20,360 nucleotides of DNA from an uncultured Porphyromonadaceae bacterium (GTDB lineage Bacteria > Bacteroidota > Bacteroidia > Bacteroidales > Muribaculaceae): assembly GCA_902462525.1 (NCBI GenBank), contig CABQCA010000027.1:1-20360 (forward strand), given 5' to 3'. Of this stretch, positions 1 to 7,471 are shown piece after piece. The position numbers were made by a program, and so were the translations under genes. The stretch's first letter is position 1. Each line of letters begins with the position of its first letter. Below the pieces are notes generated by a model. That model was not told the origin of the DNA. It was given only the letters and a program-made list of their open reading frames with translations, and made no database searches.

Positions 1-41
1 TCTTTTATCAACGCAGTCCGGGTTAAACTTACCCATGGGGC

Positions 42-80
42 GGGTCCCTTTTCAATTGCTGTACCTGGGTCCCTTTTCAA
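42..80 (+). mobile_element. Probable terminal repeats (right end) of an IS21-family element
   Basis: The 14-base string GGGTCCCTTTTCAA occurs at 42-55 and again at 67-80, so the copies start 25 bases apart. Closely spaced repeated terminal sites are typical of IS21-family (istA/istB) elements, whose ends are TG...CA. The outer copy contains TTTTCA, so an element entering from the left could end at about 79. No istA or istB sequence is visible because the element would lie left of the window. It directly abuts the ISL3 transposase remnant, which suggests it inserted into or truncated that gene. The family call is an inference from repeat layout only. Confidence 0.4.
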
Positions 81-672
81 ATGTTAGATGCAGGCTTGCC
101 GTGTCATAGACCGGTTCCATGTTCAGAAACTGGCTCTGGAAGCTGTTCAGGAGATACGCATCAAGCACCGGTGGGAGGCCATCGACGCTGACACCGAAGC
201 ACGGGAACAGGCCAAACTCAATGGTCTAACATATGTGCCGGAGCGGCTGGAAAACGGTGACACGCTCAAAGAACTGCTTGCCAGCGGCCGGTATGCAATC
301 CCCGGAGAAATGGACTCCTCAACAGCGGCAGAGAGCCGAGATGATGTTCGCGCTGTATCCCGACCTGAAAGCGGCATACAGTCTTTCCCTGAACCTGAGG
401 GCTATTTTTAATAAACGCTCAGTCAAAAGCGCAGCCAGACTGAATCTGGACGTTGGTATAACAAGGTCGCAGAAGCCGGATTCCGTTCATTCAACACCAT
501 AGCTGCCACAGTATATGAACATCACGAAGAAATCCTGAACTACTTTGACAACCTCTTAACAAACGCTTCTGCTGAATCAATCAACTCCAAAATCAAGTCT
601 TTCAGAGCTAAGCTACATGGAGTCACAGATAAAAAATTTTTCATCTTCCGTTTCTGCAATCTCTATGCTTAA
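80..672 (+). pseudogene. ISL3-family transposase remnant, C-terminal half, two frame changes
   Basis: Three pieces read as one DDE_Tnp_ISL3 domain. In the first frame (from about 88) the protein runs VIDRFHVQKLALEAVQEIR to ELLASGRYA, including the conserved Asp of the VxDRFHVQ block. From about 296 the match moves to the next frame (SPEKWTPQQRQRAEMMF to NKRSVKSAARL). From about 451 it returns to the first frame (RWYNKVAEAGFRSFNTI) and ends at a TAA at 670-672, with the NASAESINSKIKSFRAK block that carries the catalytic Glu. The N-terminal zinc-finger/HTH part and first catalytic Asp are missing. An intact protein would be about 400 residues or more, so this cannot be active. The junction with IS21-like repeats at its left edge suggests it was cut by a second element. 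Confidence 0.8.
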
Positions 673-680
673 ACACAGCT

Positions 681-713
681 TTATTACGATGCGCCGGTTT
701 ATTACTATGCGCC
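681..713. repeat. Short tandem direct repeat after the transposase remnant
   Basis: TTATTACGATGCGCC (681-695) is followed three bases later by TTATTACTATGCGCC (699-713), 14 of 15 identical. It sits just past the transposase stop and may be a decayed IS end or a local duplication. No function is assigned. Confidence 0.4.
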
Positions 714-746
714 TCTATTGCCGATTCGCTGAATAGTTACTACAAA

Positions 747-775
747 AAAATTGAGAGTTAAAAACTCTCAATTTT
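747..775 (-). terminator. Rho-independent terminator of the tRNA-Gln gene
   Basis: TTGAGAGTT (751-759) and AACTCTCAA (763-771) form a perfect 9-bp stem with a 3-base loop, flanked by A7 on the left and TTTT on the right. Read on the minus strand, the hairpin follows the tRNA 3' end by about 10 bases and runs into a T7 tract, so it fits a tRNA terminator. The flanking A and T runs also let it act on the plus strand. Confidence 0.8.
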
Positions 776-781
776 CTATTG

Positions 782-852
782 TTGCCTTGGAGAGATTCGA
801 ACTCCCACAGGCGGAACCAGAATCCGACGTGCTGCCATTACACCACAAGGCA
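782..852 (-). tRNA. tRNA-Gln (anticodon CUG)
   Basis: The minus strand folds as a 71-nt cloverleaf. The acceptor stem TGCCTTG (852-846) pairs with CAAGGCA (789-783). The D arm has loop AATGGCA, and the anticodon loop TTCTGGT places CTG at 820-818. The T arm is GGGAG-TTCGAAT-CTCTC. The U33 and CUG context resembles bacterial tRNA-Gln. One pair at the base of the anticodon stem (27-43) is mismatched. The 3' CCA is not encoded; after discriminator A the sequence reads CAA, so CCA must be added by nucleotidyltransferase. It has its own promoter at 902-933 and a terminator at 751-771. A UUG-reading isoacceptor should exist elsewhere. Confidence 0.93.
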
Positions 853-901
853 ATTTTTTTGTTGCTTTTGTTTGGGAGGTGTCTCCCTCGCTTTTGCGCT
901 G

Positions 902-933
902 CAAAGTTAAGACGAATTTTCGGAGTGTGCAAA
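902..933 (-). promoter_or_regulatory. Promoter for tRNA-Gln (Bacteroidetes -33/-7 type)
   Basis: On the minus strand, TTTG (933-930), 20 bases, then TAACTTTG (909-902) match the Bacteroidetes consensus TTTG-N19-20-TAnnTTTG. Transcription would start near 897, about 45 bases ahead of the mature tRNA 5' end at 852. Confidence 0.75.
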
Positions 934-1000
934 TATTTTTGCGTTTTTTTCAAAAAAATTCACGATACCTGATCGCAGTCGGTTTCTCGGAATTTTTTAG

Positions 1001-1008
1001 TATTTTTG
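1001..1008 (+). promoter_or_regulatory. Candidate -7 box for uxaB-uxaA
   Basis: TATTTTTG matches TAnnTTTG and lies about 50 bases upstream of the uxaB start. No good TTTG is seen 19-20 bases further up, where the sequence is TTTC at 983-986 with shorter spacing. This is a weak call, but it is the only candidate I see between the tRNA promoter and uxaB. Confidence 0.35.
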
Positions 1009-1058
1009 TATTAGCGTTGGCATATCACGTCCCTCGCTGTATTTGTGGCTTTTATAAT

Positions 1059-2518
1059 ATGAATTTGAAAATGATTGACCGTACTGAGGTAAAAGAAGAC
1101 AAGAATCATCGTGTCAGAGTTCTTCAGTTCGGTGAAGGCTGTTTTCTTCGGGCATTTGTCGACTGGATGATTGATATCGCAAATGAACGAGGTGCGACCG
1201 ACACGCGGATTGCCATTGTTTCGCCGCGTTTCGGTGATGGTCGAGCCGTGCGGACGCTTAAAACTCAGCAAGGAGTGTATCACGTTGTTCTTGAGGGTAT
1301 GGCTGATAGTCAGCCTAAACGTGAGATACGCATGATATCATCGATTGCAGATGTGATGGCACCAGTTTTACCTGCTGATATGGTCCGATATAAGGAATAT
1401 GTTACATCGCCGGATCTTCGATTTGTAGTTTCTAATACCACCGAAGCAGGCATTAGCTACGATAAAGATGATATTCTCTCTGAAATTCCGGCAACTTTCC
1501 CCGGCAAAATAGCATCGATGCTATGGCGTCGTTATTGCTTTTTCCAAGGAGATCCGACAAAAGGGCTGATTTTTATATGTTGTGAACTGATTGAGGAGAA
1601 CGGCAGCACTCTCCGTGATATTGTGCTTCGCCATGTTTCCGAGGCTGGGATGCCGCATGGTTTTGTCGAGTGGGTTGAGCGAAGCAATTTTTTTGTCGAT
1701 ACGCTCGTCGATCGCATCGTTTCAGGATTTCCGACGGATACAATCGACGATGTGAAAGCCGAACTTGGCTACGACGACAATGCTGTCGTCAAAGGAGAAT
1801 TGTACCATTTGTGGGCTATCGGCGAAAAGACTATCGGAAAGTAGAGGCTGAGCTGCCGCTTGACAAAGCCGGTTTCAACGTCCTTTTCATGCCTTCAATC
1901 AGAGAATTCCGCGATAAGAAGGTCCGCGTCCTTAATGGTTCGCACACCGGCATGGTGCCGATAGCTCTTCCGTTGGGCTTCTCAACGGTCATGGAGGCCT
2001 TCAACGATACTGATGTCAACCGTTTTGTCTGCGGTATGGTCGAGCGTGAAGTAATTCCGATGATAGCCGGAGATGAGGCGGTGTTGAAACAGTTTGCCCA
2101 CAGTATCCTCGAACGTTTCTACAATCCTTATATCCGTCACCATCTAAAAAGCATAGCTCTCAATTCTCTTTCTAAATGGGAAACCCGCAACTGGCCTACG
2201 GTCCGTGATATGTGGCTGAGACTTGGACGTGTTGCCGAATACGAAACATTTACTTTCTCGGCTCTTGTTTCGTTGTACGGTCCGGGCAGCGGTTTCATAC
2301 CCGAAGATAATGATGCTTATGTCAACACAATCGTTTCGGCATGGCAGCCTGACGACTATGTCTCGACCGTTAAAGCGATACTTTCCGCCGGCATATTCAT
2401 CGATGACTTCGGGGCAGTTGTGCCCGATTTTCCTGAAATCGCAGCCGGATATATCGCCGATATCCGCCGCAATGGTATGCGTGATGCCCTGAGTTCTTTT
2501 CTTGAATCTCATAAATAA
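1059..2518 (+). pseudogene. uxaB: Tagaturonate reductase (altronate oxidoreductase), single frameshift
   Basis: UxaB reduces D-tagaturonate to D-altronate with NADH in cytoplasmic galacturonate catabolism. It belongs to the polyol/mannitol dehydrogenase family. The N-terminal part (1059-1841) holds the Rossmann block VRVLQFGEGCFLRAFVDWMID and the VKGELYHLWAIG motif, then hits TAG at 1842-1844. The remainder continues one frame back to 2518 with DKAGFNVLFMP, KVRVLNGSHTGMVPIALPLG and the mannitol-dehydrogenase C-terminal block NPYIRHHLKSIALNSLSKW. The pieces add up to about 485 residues, the usual full length. One extra A in the A4 run at 1825-1828 would restore a continuous GEKDYRKVEAELPLDKAG, so a one-base loss there is the simplest cause. 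ATG 1059 is preferred because it gives the usual short leader; ATG 1071 is possible. uxaA follows four bases after the stop. The lesion could be a recent mutation or a sequencing or assembly error. Confidence 0.85.
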
Positions 2519-2522
2519 GCCT

Positions 2523-3968
2523 ATGAAACGTCTGATGCAGATTAATCCGACAGATAATGTTGCTGTGATTCTTGTCGATAACGACCCTGTAGCACCAAGG
2601 GGACATAAGATAGCATTGCGGAATATTGCCAAAGGCGAAACTGTTGTTAAATACGGTTTTCCCATAGGTTATGCGAGTGCGGACATCGCTGAGGGCGAGT
2701 GGGTTCACAGCCATAATCTGAAGACAGGTCTTGGCGATACTCTTGAATACACCTATAAGCCTTTAATCTGTGATGCAGTAACAGACCTTGCGGTGCCGAC
2801 AGCAGAAATGTATCTGCGTAAAAACGGTGATGCGGGTATTCGAAATGAGATGTGGATTATTCCTACTGTCGGTTGTGTAAACGGTCAGGCCAATCAGATA
2901 GTGCAACGGCTGAAAGCCGATGGTCTCGATGTAGGTATTGACGATATCCGTGCCTACACCCATAGTTACGGATGTTCGCAACTCGGCTATGACCATGATT
3001 GTACCCGGAAGGCTCTTGCCGCTATGGCCCGTCATCCCAACGCCGGAGGAATACTGGTACTCGGACTGGGGTGTGAGAATAATAATATCGACAGACTGCG
3101 TAAGGAAATCGGCGACTTCGATCCTGCACGGGTCCGGTTCCTTGTCGCTCAGCATGTCGAGGACGAAGTTGAGGCCGGCGTCGAAATATGCCGTGAGATC
3201 ATTGCCGGCATGAGGAACGACCGTCGCATCCCGCAGCCGTTGTCGAAGCTGAGGATTGGCCTTAAATGCGGCGGCAGCGACGGCTTTTCGGGTATCACAG
3301 CCAATCCGTTGCTCGGACGTCTGTCCGACAGGATGACAGCATGGGGCGGGACTACTGTTCTTACGGAAGTTCCAGAGATGTTCGGTGCCGAAACTATCCT
3401 GATGAATCGCGCCAACAACCGTGCTACATTCGACCGCATAGTAAGCCTTGTCAACAATTTCAAGGATTACTTCAGGACATACAACCAGCCGATTTACGAA
3501 AATCCCTCGCCGGGCAATAAGGACGGTGGCATAACGACACTTGAAGAGAAGTCGCTCGGGTGTGTGCAGAAAGGCGGAACATCGCCGGTGACCGATGTGC
3601 TGCCTTATGCTGCCCGATGCCGGGTTGCCGGTCTGAACCTGCTGAATGCACCAGGCAATGATCTTGTGGCGGCTACAGCCCTCGCCCTCTCCGGATGCCA
3701 GCTGGTGCTTTTTACCACAGGGCGCGGAACACCGTTCGGCACGTTCGTTCCGACAATGAAAATATCGACTAATTCGCAGCTCGCATTCAGAAAACCGAAC
3801 TGGATAGATTTCGACGCCGGTGTGCTCCTTAATGACAATATTGATGCTGACGTAGTTCTTGACGATTTGATAGCCAGAATAGTGCAGGTCGCCGGAGGCT
3901 CTTCACTGAATCATGAATCCGCCGGGGCAAAAGAAATAGCGATATTCAAAACCGGAGTTACTCTTTAG
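2523..3968 (+). CDS. uxaA: Altronate dehydratase
   Basis: UxaA dehydrates D-altronate to 2-keto-3-deoxy-D-gluconate, the step after UxaB, and is an iron-dependent cytoplasmic enzyme. The 481-residue product is close to the family length (about 495). It has an N-terminal SAF domain (about 1-75, with HSHN near 62-65) and a galactarate dehydratase/altronate hydrolase C-terminal domain with WIIPTVGCVN (111-120), YGCSQLGYDHDC (149-160), VLGLGCENNN (179-188) and LKCGGSDGFSG (247-257). The conserved Cys/His set is intact. I chose ATG 2523 (MKRLMQINP) over an in-frame ATG at 2502 because the latter overlaps uxaB and adds residues unlike the family. The four-base gap to uxaB indicates co-transcription. 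uxaC (uronate isomerase) is not in the window. A GC hairpin at 4001-4013 probably ends the transcript. Confidence 0.95.
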   Translation: MKRLMQINPTDNVAVILVDNDPVAPRGHKIALRNIAKGETVVKYGFPIGYASADIAEGEWVHSHNLKTGLGDTLEYTYKPLICDAVTDLAVPTAEMYLRKNGDAGIRNEMWIIPTVGCVNGQANQIVQRLKADGLDVGIDDIRAYTHSYGCSQLGYDHDCTRKALAAMARHPNAGGILVLGLGCENNNIDRLRKEIGDFDPARVRFLVAQHVEDEVEAGVEICREIIAGMRNDRRIPQPLSKLRIGLKCGGSDGFSGITANPLLGRLSDRMTAWGGTTVLTEVPEMFGAETILMNRANNRATFDRIVSLVNNFKDYFRTYNQPIYENPSPGNKDGGITTLEEKSLGCVQKGGTSPVTDVLPYAARCRVAGLNLLNAPGNDLVAATALALSGCQLVLFTTGRGTPFGTFVPTMKISTNSQLAFRKPNWIDFDAGVLLNDNIDADVVLDDLIARIVQVAGGSSLNHESAGAKEIAIFKTGVTL

Positions 3969-4000
3969 AAGTCAGGTCGGCAAAAATATTGTTATACAGT

Positions 4001-4024
4001 CGGGGTGGCCCCGTTATTTCTTTT
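4001..4024 (+). terminator. Candidate terminator after uxaA
   Basis: CGGGG (4001-4005), TGG, CCCCG (4009-4013) form a short GC-rich hairpin followed by TTATTTCTTTT, which fits a plus-strand rho-independent terminator about 33 bases past the uxaA stop. The T tract overlaps the last codons of the convergent hydrolase gene. The stem is only 5 bp. Confidence 0.45.
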
Positions 4025-4826
4025 GAAGAGTGGACAGCCAGTCGAGGAGGAGGCTTTTTACCGATGTGAGGTAGGGAAAAGATTCTTTGAAGCCCCAGCC
4101 ATGGGCGCCGGAGGGAAATACGTGGTACGACGCTTTGATATTGTTGTTCTTAAGGGCGAGATAGTAGAGTGCGCCGTTTTCAGGCGAAACAGTGTTGTCG
4201 TCATCGGAGTAGAAAATGATGGCGGGTGGAGTGTCGGCGTCAACGCGAAGCTCATTGGAGTATTCGCGCAGTTTGTTCCAGTCGCCGGATTTTTTGCCAA
4301 GGAGGTTTTTTATGGAGCCGTGGTGAGTGTAGCGGCTGTCGGAAGTCACTACGGGATATAAGAGTACCGTAAAGTCAGGACGCGAGAGCGAGTCGGCCCG
4401 GTGTGTCGAAACAGTAGTAGCAAGATGGCCGCCTGCAGAGGAGCCCATGAGACCCACCAGTCTGTAGCCTTTGTCGCGGAGCATACGCACGGCCTGGCGG
4501 GCGTCCGATTCGGGAACATCGGGGTGTCCGTTGGGCATGCGGTAGCGCACAACGGCTGCTGCTATGCCGTTTTCGGCATACCATTTTGCCACATCGTGGC
4601 CTTCGTGGTCCATGGCACGCACCACATAGCCTCCGCCGGGGAGAATGGCCACGGCCATGCCGCTGACACCCTCGTCGGGCGTATAGACAGTTATCTCGGC
4701 AAGTTGTTCTTCTGGATTTCCGTTGTCATTCGGGTTTCCGTCGGGCCACAATTGCAATGTCTGGGGATTGGCTGCGCCAGCGGCCATGGCGAACGATGCC
4801 ATAGCGGCAAGAATGATGTTCTTCAT
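4014..4826 (-). CDS. Secreted alpha/beta hydrolase (carbohydrate-esterase-like)
   Basis: The 270-residue protein starts with a signal peptide (MKNIILAAMASFAMAAGAA, cleavage near 18-19), so it should act in the periplasm or outside the cell. The alpha/beta-hydrolase features are an oxyanion-type PGGGY (63-67), the nucleophile elbow GSSAG with Ser130, an acid in the SDDDNTVSP segment (Asp 208-210), and the His of GAHGWGF (His242). The order and sequence style resemble bacterial acetyl-xylan or feruloyl esterase-like hydrolases (DLH/BD-FAE type), but the substrate cannot be read from the sequence. It is the last gene of the minus-strand operon and its start overlaps the end of the CPBP gene by four bases (ATGA). 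It converges on uxaA. A link to deacetylating pectin is tempting but unproven. Confidence 0.85.
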   Translation of the reverse strand: MKNIILAAMASFAMAAGAANPQTLQLWPDGNPNDNGNPEEQLAEITVYTPDEGVSGMAVAILPGGGYVVRAMDHEGHDVAKWYAENGIAAAVVRYRMPNGHPDVPESDARQAVRMLRDKGYRLVGLMGSSAGGHLATTVSTHRADSLSRPDFTVLLYPVVTSDSRYTHHGSIKNLLGKKSGDWNKLREYSNELRVDADTPPAIIFYSDDDNTVSPENGALYYLALKNNNIKASYHVFPSGAHGWGFKESFPYLTSVKSLLLDWLSTLQKK

Positions 4827-5680
4827 GATTGTTTGCGGTATTTATAGAATATTAAGAGAATCAGAGCTGAAAGAGCTGCCGAGCCGACTGCAAGAGGCCA
4901 CTCGTAGAGTACAGGCTCATTGGTGAGGGGTTCGCCGGCATGCACCGTCTTCCATGCCATGACCACGAACATGGTGTTGTTCAGCACATGAGCGAGAATA
5001 GGAGCCCAAAGGCTGCGGGTCCATAAAAGGAGGTAGCCGAAATATGCGCCGAGCAGCATGCGCGGCACGAATCCGTAGAACTGAAAGTGCATGGCGCTGA
5101 AAATGAATGCCACAGTCCATATTGCCACATGAACATTAATGCCACCTGTGGTAAGGAGTCGCTGAAAGCAACCGCGGAACAGCAGCTCTTCAGAAAAACC
5201 GGCCGCAACACCTACTATGAGTAGGTTGACAATCAGTGCGATAACCGATTGGTCACCCAGAAGAATCCGCATTGTTTCGAAATTAGTATCCTCAAGTTGT
5301 CGGGCGCTGTGAGCTATTCCGTCGAAAGCGGACGGCAGCTCAAGATAGTAGTTCCAATAGATGATATTTTCCTGAATTGGTACCGACACTATCAGCATGG
5401 CTATAATCAGCGCAAATGTGCGGAGCGACGGCTTACTCTGAAGACACAGCAGTTCGGCGGGTTTTCTTGTCACAATGACGGCTGTTGCCACGGCAGGCAC
5501 AATGAAGGAAAGCAGGTCCTGCAGAACGGCACCTATGCGCAGTGCCGCGTCCGGTCGGTCGGACAATAATTTTGTAAGGAAAACTACGCCGAGCAGTGTT
5601 ATGCCGTAGCAGACTATGAATATGAACAGCAGCAAAAGCAGCCGTTGTCCGAGTGATAGAACGAGATCGCTTCGTTTCAT
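4823..5680 (-). CDS. CPBP-family intramembrane metalloprotease
   Basis: The 285-residue polytopic membrane protein has several hydrophobic segments (about 13-38, 50-70, 85-103, 145-162, 185-200, 205-220, 225-240, 262-278). It carries all three motifs of the CPBP/Rce1-like (Abi) family: EELLFRG with Glu164, Glu165 and Arg169, FSAMHFQ with His198, and HVLNN with His231 and Asn235. These residues form the glutamate protease site in Rce1 relatives, so activity is plausible. In bacteria such proteins are linked to membrane protein or peptide processing, or to immunity against self-made peptides; the substrate here is unknown. It overlaps both neighbours by four bases (ATGA), with trmN6 upstream and the hydrolase downstream, indicating translational coupling. 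Confidence 0.9.
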   Translation of the reverse strand: MKRSDLVLSLGQRLLLLLFIFIVCYGITLLGVVFLTKLLSDRPDAALRIGAVLQDLLSFIVPAVATAVIVTRKPAELLCLQSKPSLRTFALIIAMLIVSVPIQENIIYWNYYLELPSAFDGIAHSARQLEDTNFETMRILLGDQSVIALIVNLLIVGVAAGFSEELLFRGCFQRLLTTGGINVHVAIWTVAFIFSAMHFQFYGFVPRMLLGAYFGYLLLWTRSLWAPILAHVLNNTMFVVMAWKTVHAGEPLTNEPVLYEWPLAVGSAALSALILLIFYKYRKQS

Positions 5681-6387
5681 GAAATTTTCATATAAAAAGG
5701 TTCTACAAGAGCGATATATTCATCGGAGAGAACGCCGTCTGCTTTGCGGACTGTGAGGGTGCTGACAGCTGCATGTCCGTCGGCGGGTGAAAAATCGAAA
5801 AGGGTGCGGATGGCCGGTTTTCCGGCGCGGGGCACGACTGTGCACATGCGCCGGAGTTTAAGGCCGGCAAGTTCAGCCTCGAAGACGATGTTGTCGGTGC
5901 GGTCGGCAGGCAGTATCACGCCGAGATGTCCATCCGGTTTCAGGTATTTCTTTGAATATGCGAAGAGGGCCGCTGCTGTCAGCGAATTCTCATGGCGTGC
6001 AGATGCGCGGCTGCTGTCTTGTGCGGGCATGCCGGTGGTGAAGAACGGTGGATTCGACAGTATAATATCCACTTTGTTATCAGGGATATAATCAGCAAAG
6101 TCTCCTTCGACAATATTCAGTCGGGTGGCCCACGGCGATTTTTCAAAATTTGTGCTTGCCGCTGCTGAAGCGGAAGGATCTGATTCCAGACCTGTGATAC
6201 GAGCCGACGGCATGCGTTGAGCCGCCATGAGCGAAAGCAGTCCCGACCCGGCACCTACGTCGACGACCGTTGCCGCCGATGAATGTGGCGGCAGAAACCA
6301 TGCTCCGAAGGTAACGCTGTCTGAGCAAATCTTCATGCCGCAGCCATGGTCGTCGACATCGAACTGTCTGAAATGAAATACGCTCAT
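5677..6387 (-). CDS. trmN6: tRNA1(Val) (adenine(37)-N6)-methyltransferase
   Basis: This class I SAM-dependent methyltransferase is predicted to make m6A at A37 of tRNA-Val (YfiC/TrmN6 type). The 236 residues open with FHFRQFDVDDHGCGMKICSDSVTFGAW, typical of this family. The SAM loop VDVGAGSGLLSL follows at about 42-53 and the adenine-methylase motif SNPPFF at 111-116. The frame is open back to 6600, giving 71 more residues, but that extension lies inside the upstream CapA-type gene and is rich in Ser/Arg/Pro unlike the family, so I start at ATG 6387, four bases after the capA stop. The 3' end overlaps the CPBP start by four bases. The family call is strong; the exact tRNA target is by homology. 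Confidence 0.9.
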   Translation of the reverse strand: MSVFHFRQFDVDDHGCGMKICSDSVTFGAWFLPPHSSAATVVDVGAGSGLLSLMAAQRMPSARITGLESDPSASAAASTNFEKSPWATRLNIVEGDFADYIPDNKVDIILSNPPFFTTGMPAQDSSRASARHENSLTAAALFAYSKKYLKPDGHLGVILPADRTDNIVFEAELAGLKLRRMCTVVPRAGKPAIRTLFDFSPADGHAAVSTLTVRKADGVLSDEYIALVEPFYMKIS

Positions 6388-6391
6388 ACTG

Positions 6392-7471
6392 TCACTCCGA
6401 TGCTTCCGGCACGCCGATGTTGTGTTTGTCAAAAATTCCTTTGGCCCGGCTGATGAACGTCTGTGCCCGCTGTCTCCAGGCGGGGTTGTCAACTTCTTTT
6501 GCTTCGACGACACGGAAATTCGATGCCGGCGATGTGCCCGGAATGGTGAATATGAGCTTATAGTCGGCTTCGGTAACGGATATAATGTTGTCATCTCCAC
6601 GACGTAGTTTCACTCGCGCTATGGCGCCTCCACGGGTATCGGGCGTTTTCATGTTCGACACAAAATTGCCAAGAGAGTAGACTAAAAAGACATTCTTCTC
6701 GGGATGGTAGCGGTTGGGCCGCAGTTCCATAGGCTGTATAACATGCGGATGAGCGCCGATAATCATGTCGACCCCGATAGCCTCGAGGAAATCGGCTGTG
6801 TTTTTCTGTTGTTTGTTCGGCAACAGCACGTATTCGTCGCCCCAGTGTATGCACACTGCTATAGCTTCGGCGCCTGCCGCGCGCGCCGAATCGACATCGG
6901 CCTTAATGCGGTCGCGGTCGATGTAGTCGACTACCACTCCGTCTGTAGGATTGATGCCGTTTGTACCGTAGGTATAGTTTAAAAATGCGATTTTAATATT
7001 GTTTACTTCGCGGATAAGGGGAAGTGTTGCTTGACGTGCTGCCATGTCCGGATAGGTGCCGAGATGAATCACCTCCATAGAGTCGAGGTTTGCGACAGTT
7101 GCCCGCAGCCCGCGGGCTCCGCGGTCGAGGGTATGATTGTTGGCGGTGAGAAAAATGTCGAACCCGGCGTCCTTCAGGGCTTGTGCGAAAGCCGGGGGAG
7201 CGTTGAAGCATGGATAGCCGGAGTAGGGCGGACTACTGACCGGTGTCTCAAGGTTTACTATGGCAAGGTCGGCCATAGCCACACATGAAGGTAGTCCGTC
7301 GAAGTATCCGGTGTATTCGTAGCTGTTTTTTCCGTTTCGCGAGGCATCGAGCTGTGCCTGATGCTGCATGGCATCGCCGGCAAACACCAGTTCGGCTTCA
7401 TCGAAACCGAAAATCAGCGAGAGAATAGAAACGTAGAGCGGCACAATCAGCGCCGCCACCATGCCGTTCAT
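6392..7471 (-). CDS. CapA-family protein (PGA_cap metallophosphatase-like)
   Basis: The 359-residue protein has an N-terminal hydrophobic segment (about 4-23) acting as membrane anchor or signal, followed by a PGA_cap domain of the calcineurin-like fold. Motifs in order are VFAGDAMQH (29-37), IVNLETP (71-77), TANNHTLDRG (109-118), IHWGDEY, GAHPHVIQP and YSLGNFVSN, so the metal-ligand Asp, Asn and His residues are present. CapA takes part in poly-gamma-glutamate synthesis in Bacillus, but many family members lie outside any pgs locus, and no capB or capC homologue is near here. Its role is therefore unassigned. Its start overlaps the folD stop by four bases (ATGA) and trmN6 begins four bases after it. 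Confidence 0.88.
   Translation of the reverse strand: MNGMVAALIVPLYVSILSLIFGFDEAELVFAGDAMQHQAQLDASRNGKNSYEYTGYFDGLPSCVAMADLAIVNLETPVSSPPYSGYPCFNAPPAFAQALKDAGFDIFLTANNHTLDRGARGLRATVANLDSMEVIHLGTYPDMAARQATLPLIREVNNIKIAFLNYTYGTNGINPTDGVVVDYIDRDRIKADVDSARAAGAEAIAVCIHWGDEYVLLPNKQQKNTADFLEAIGVDMIIGAHPHVIQPMELRPNRYHPEKNVFLVYSLGNFVSNMKTPDTRGGAIARVKLRRGDDNIISVTEADYKLIFTIPGTSPASNFRVVEAKEVDNPAWRQRAQTFISRAKGIFDKHNIGVPEASE

Noticed and set aside
751..972. A plus-strand 73-codon open frame over the tRNA region
   Set aside because: It lies antisense to a complete tRNA-Gln with promoter and terminator and encodes nothing recognisable.
1811..1844. Programmed -1 frameshifting in uxaB
   Set aside because: No X-XXY-YYZ slippery heptamer or clear downstream stem is visible, and UxaB is not known for recoding. 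An A-run indel explains the data more simply.
6388..6600. N-terminal extension of trmN6 back to 6600
   Set aside because: It lies inside the CapA-type gene and is compositionally unlike the methyltransferase family, which begins at the FHFRQFDV block.
7469..7471. Poly-gamma-glutamate capsule locus based on the CapA-type gene
   Set aside because: No capB, capC or other synthesis genes are nearby, and the gene is embedded in a housekeeping operon.
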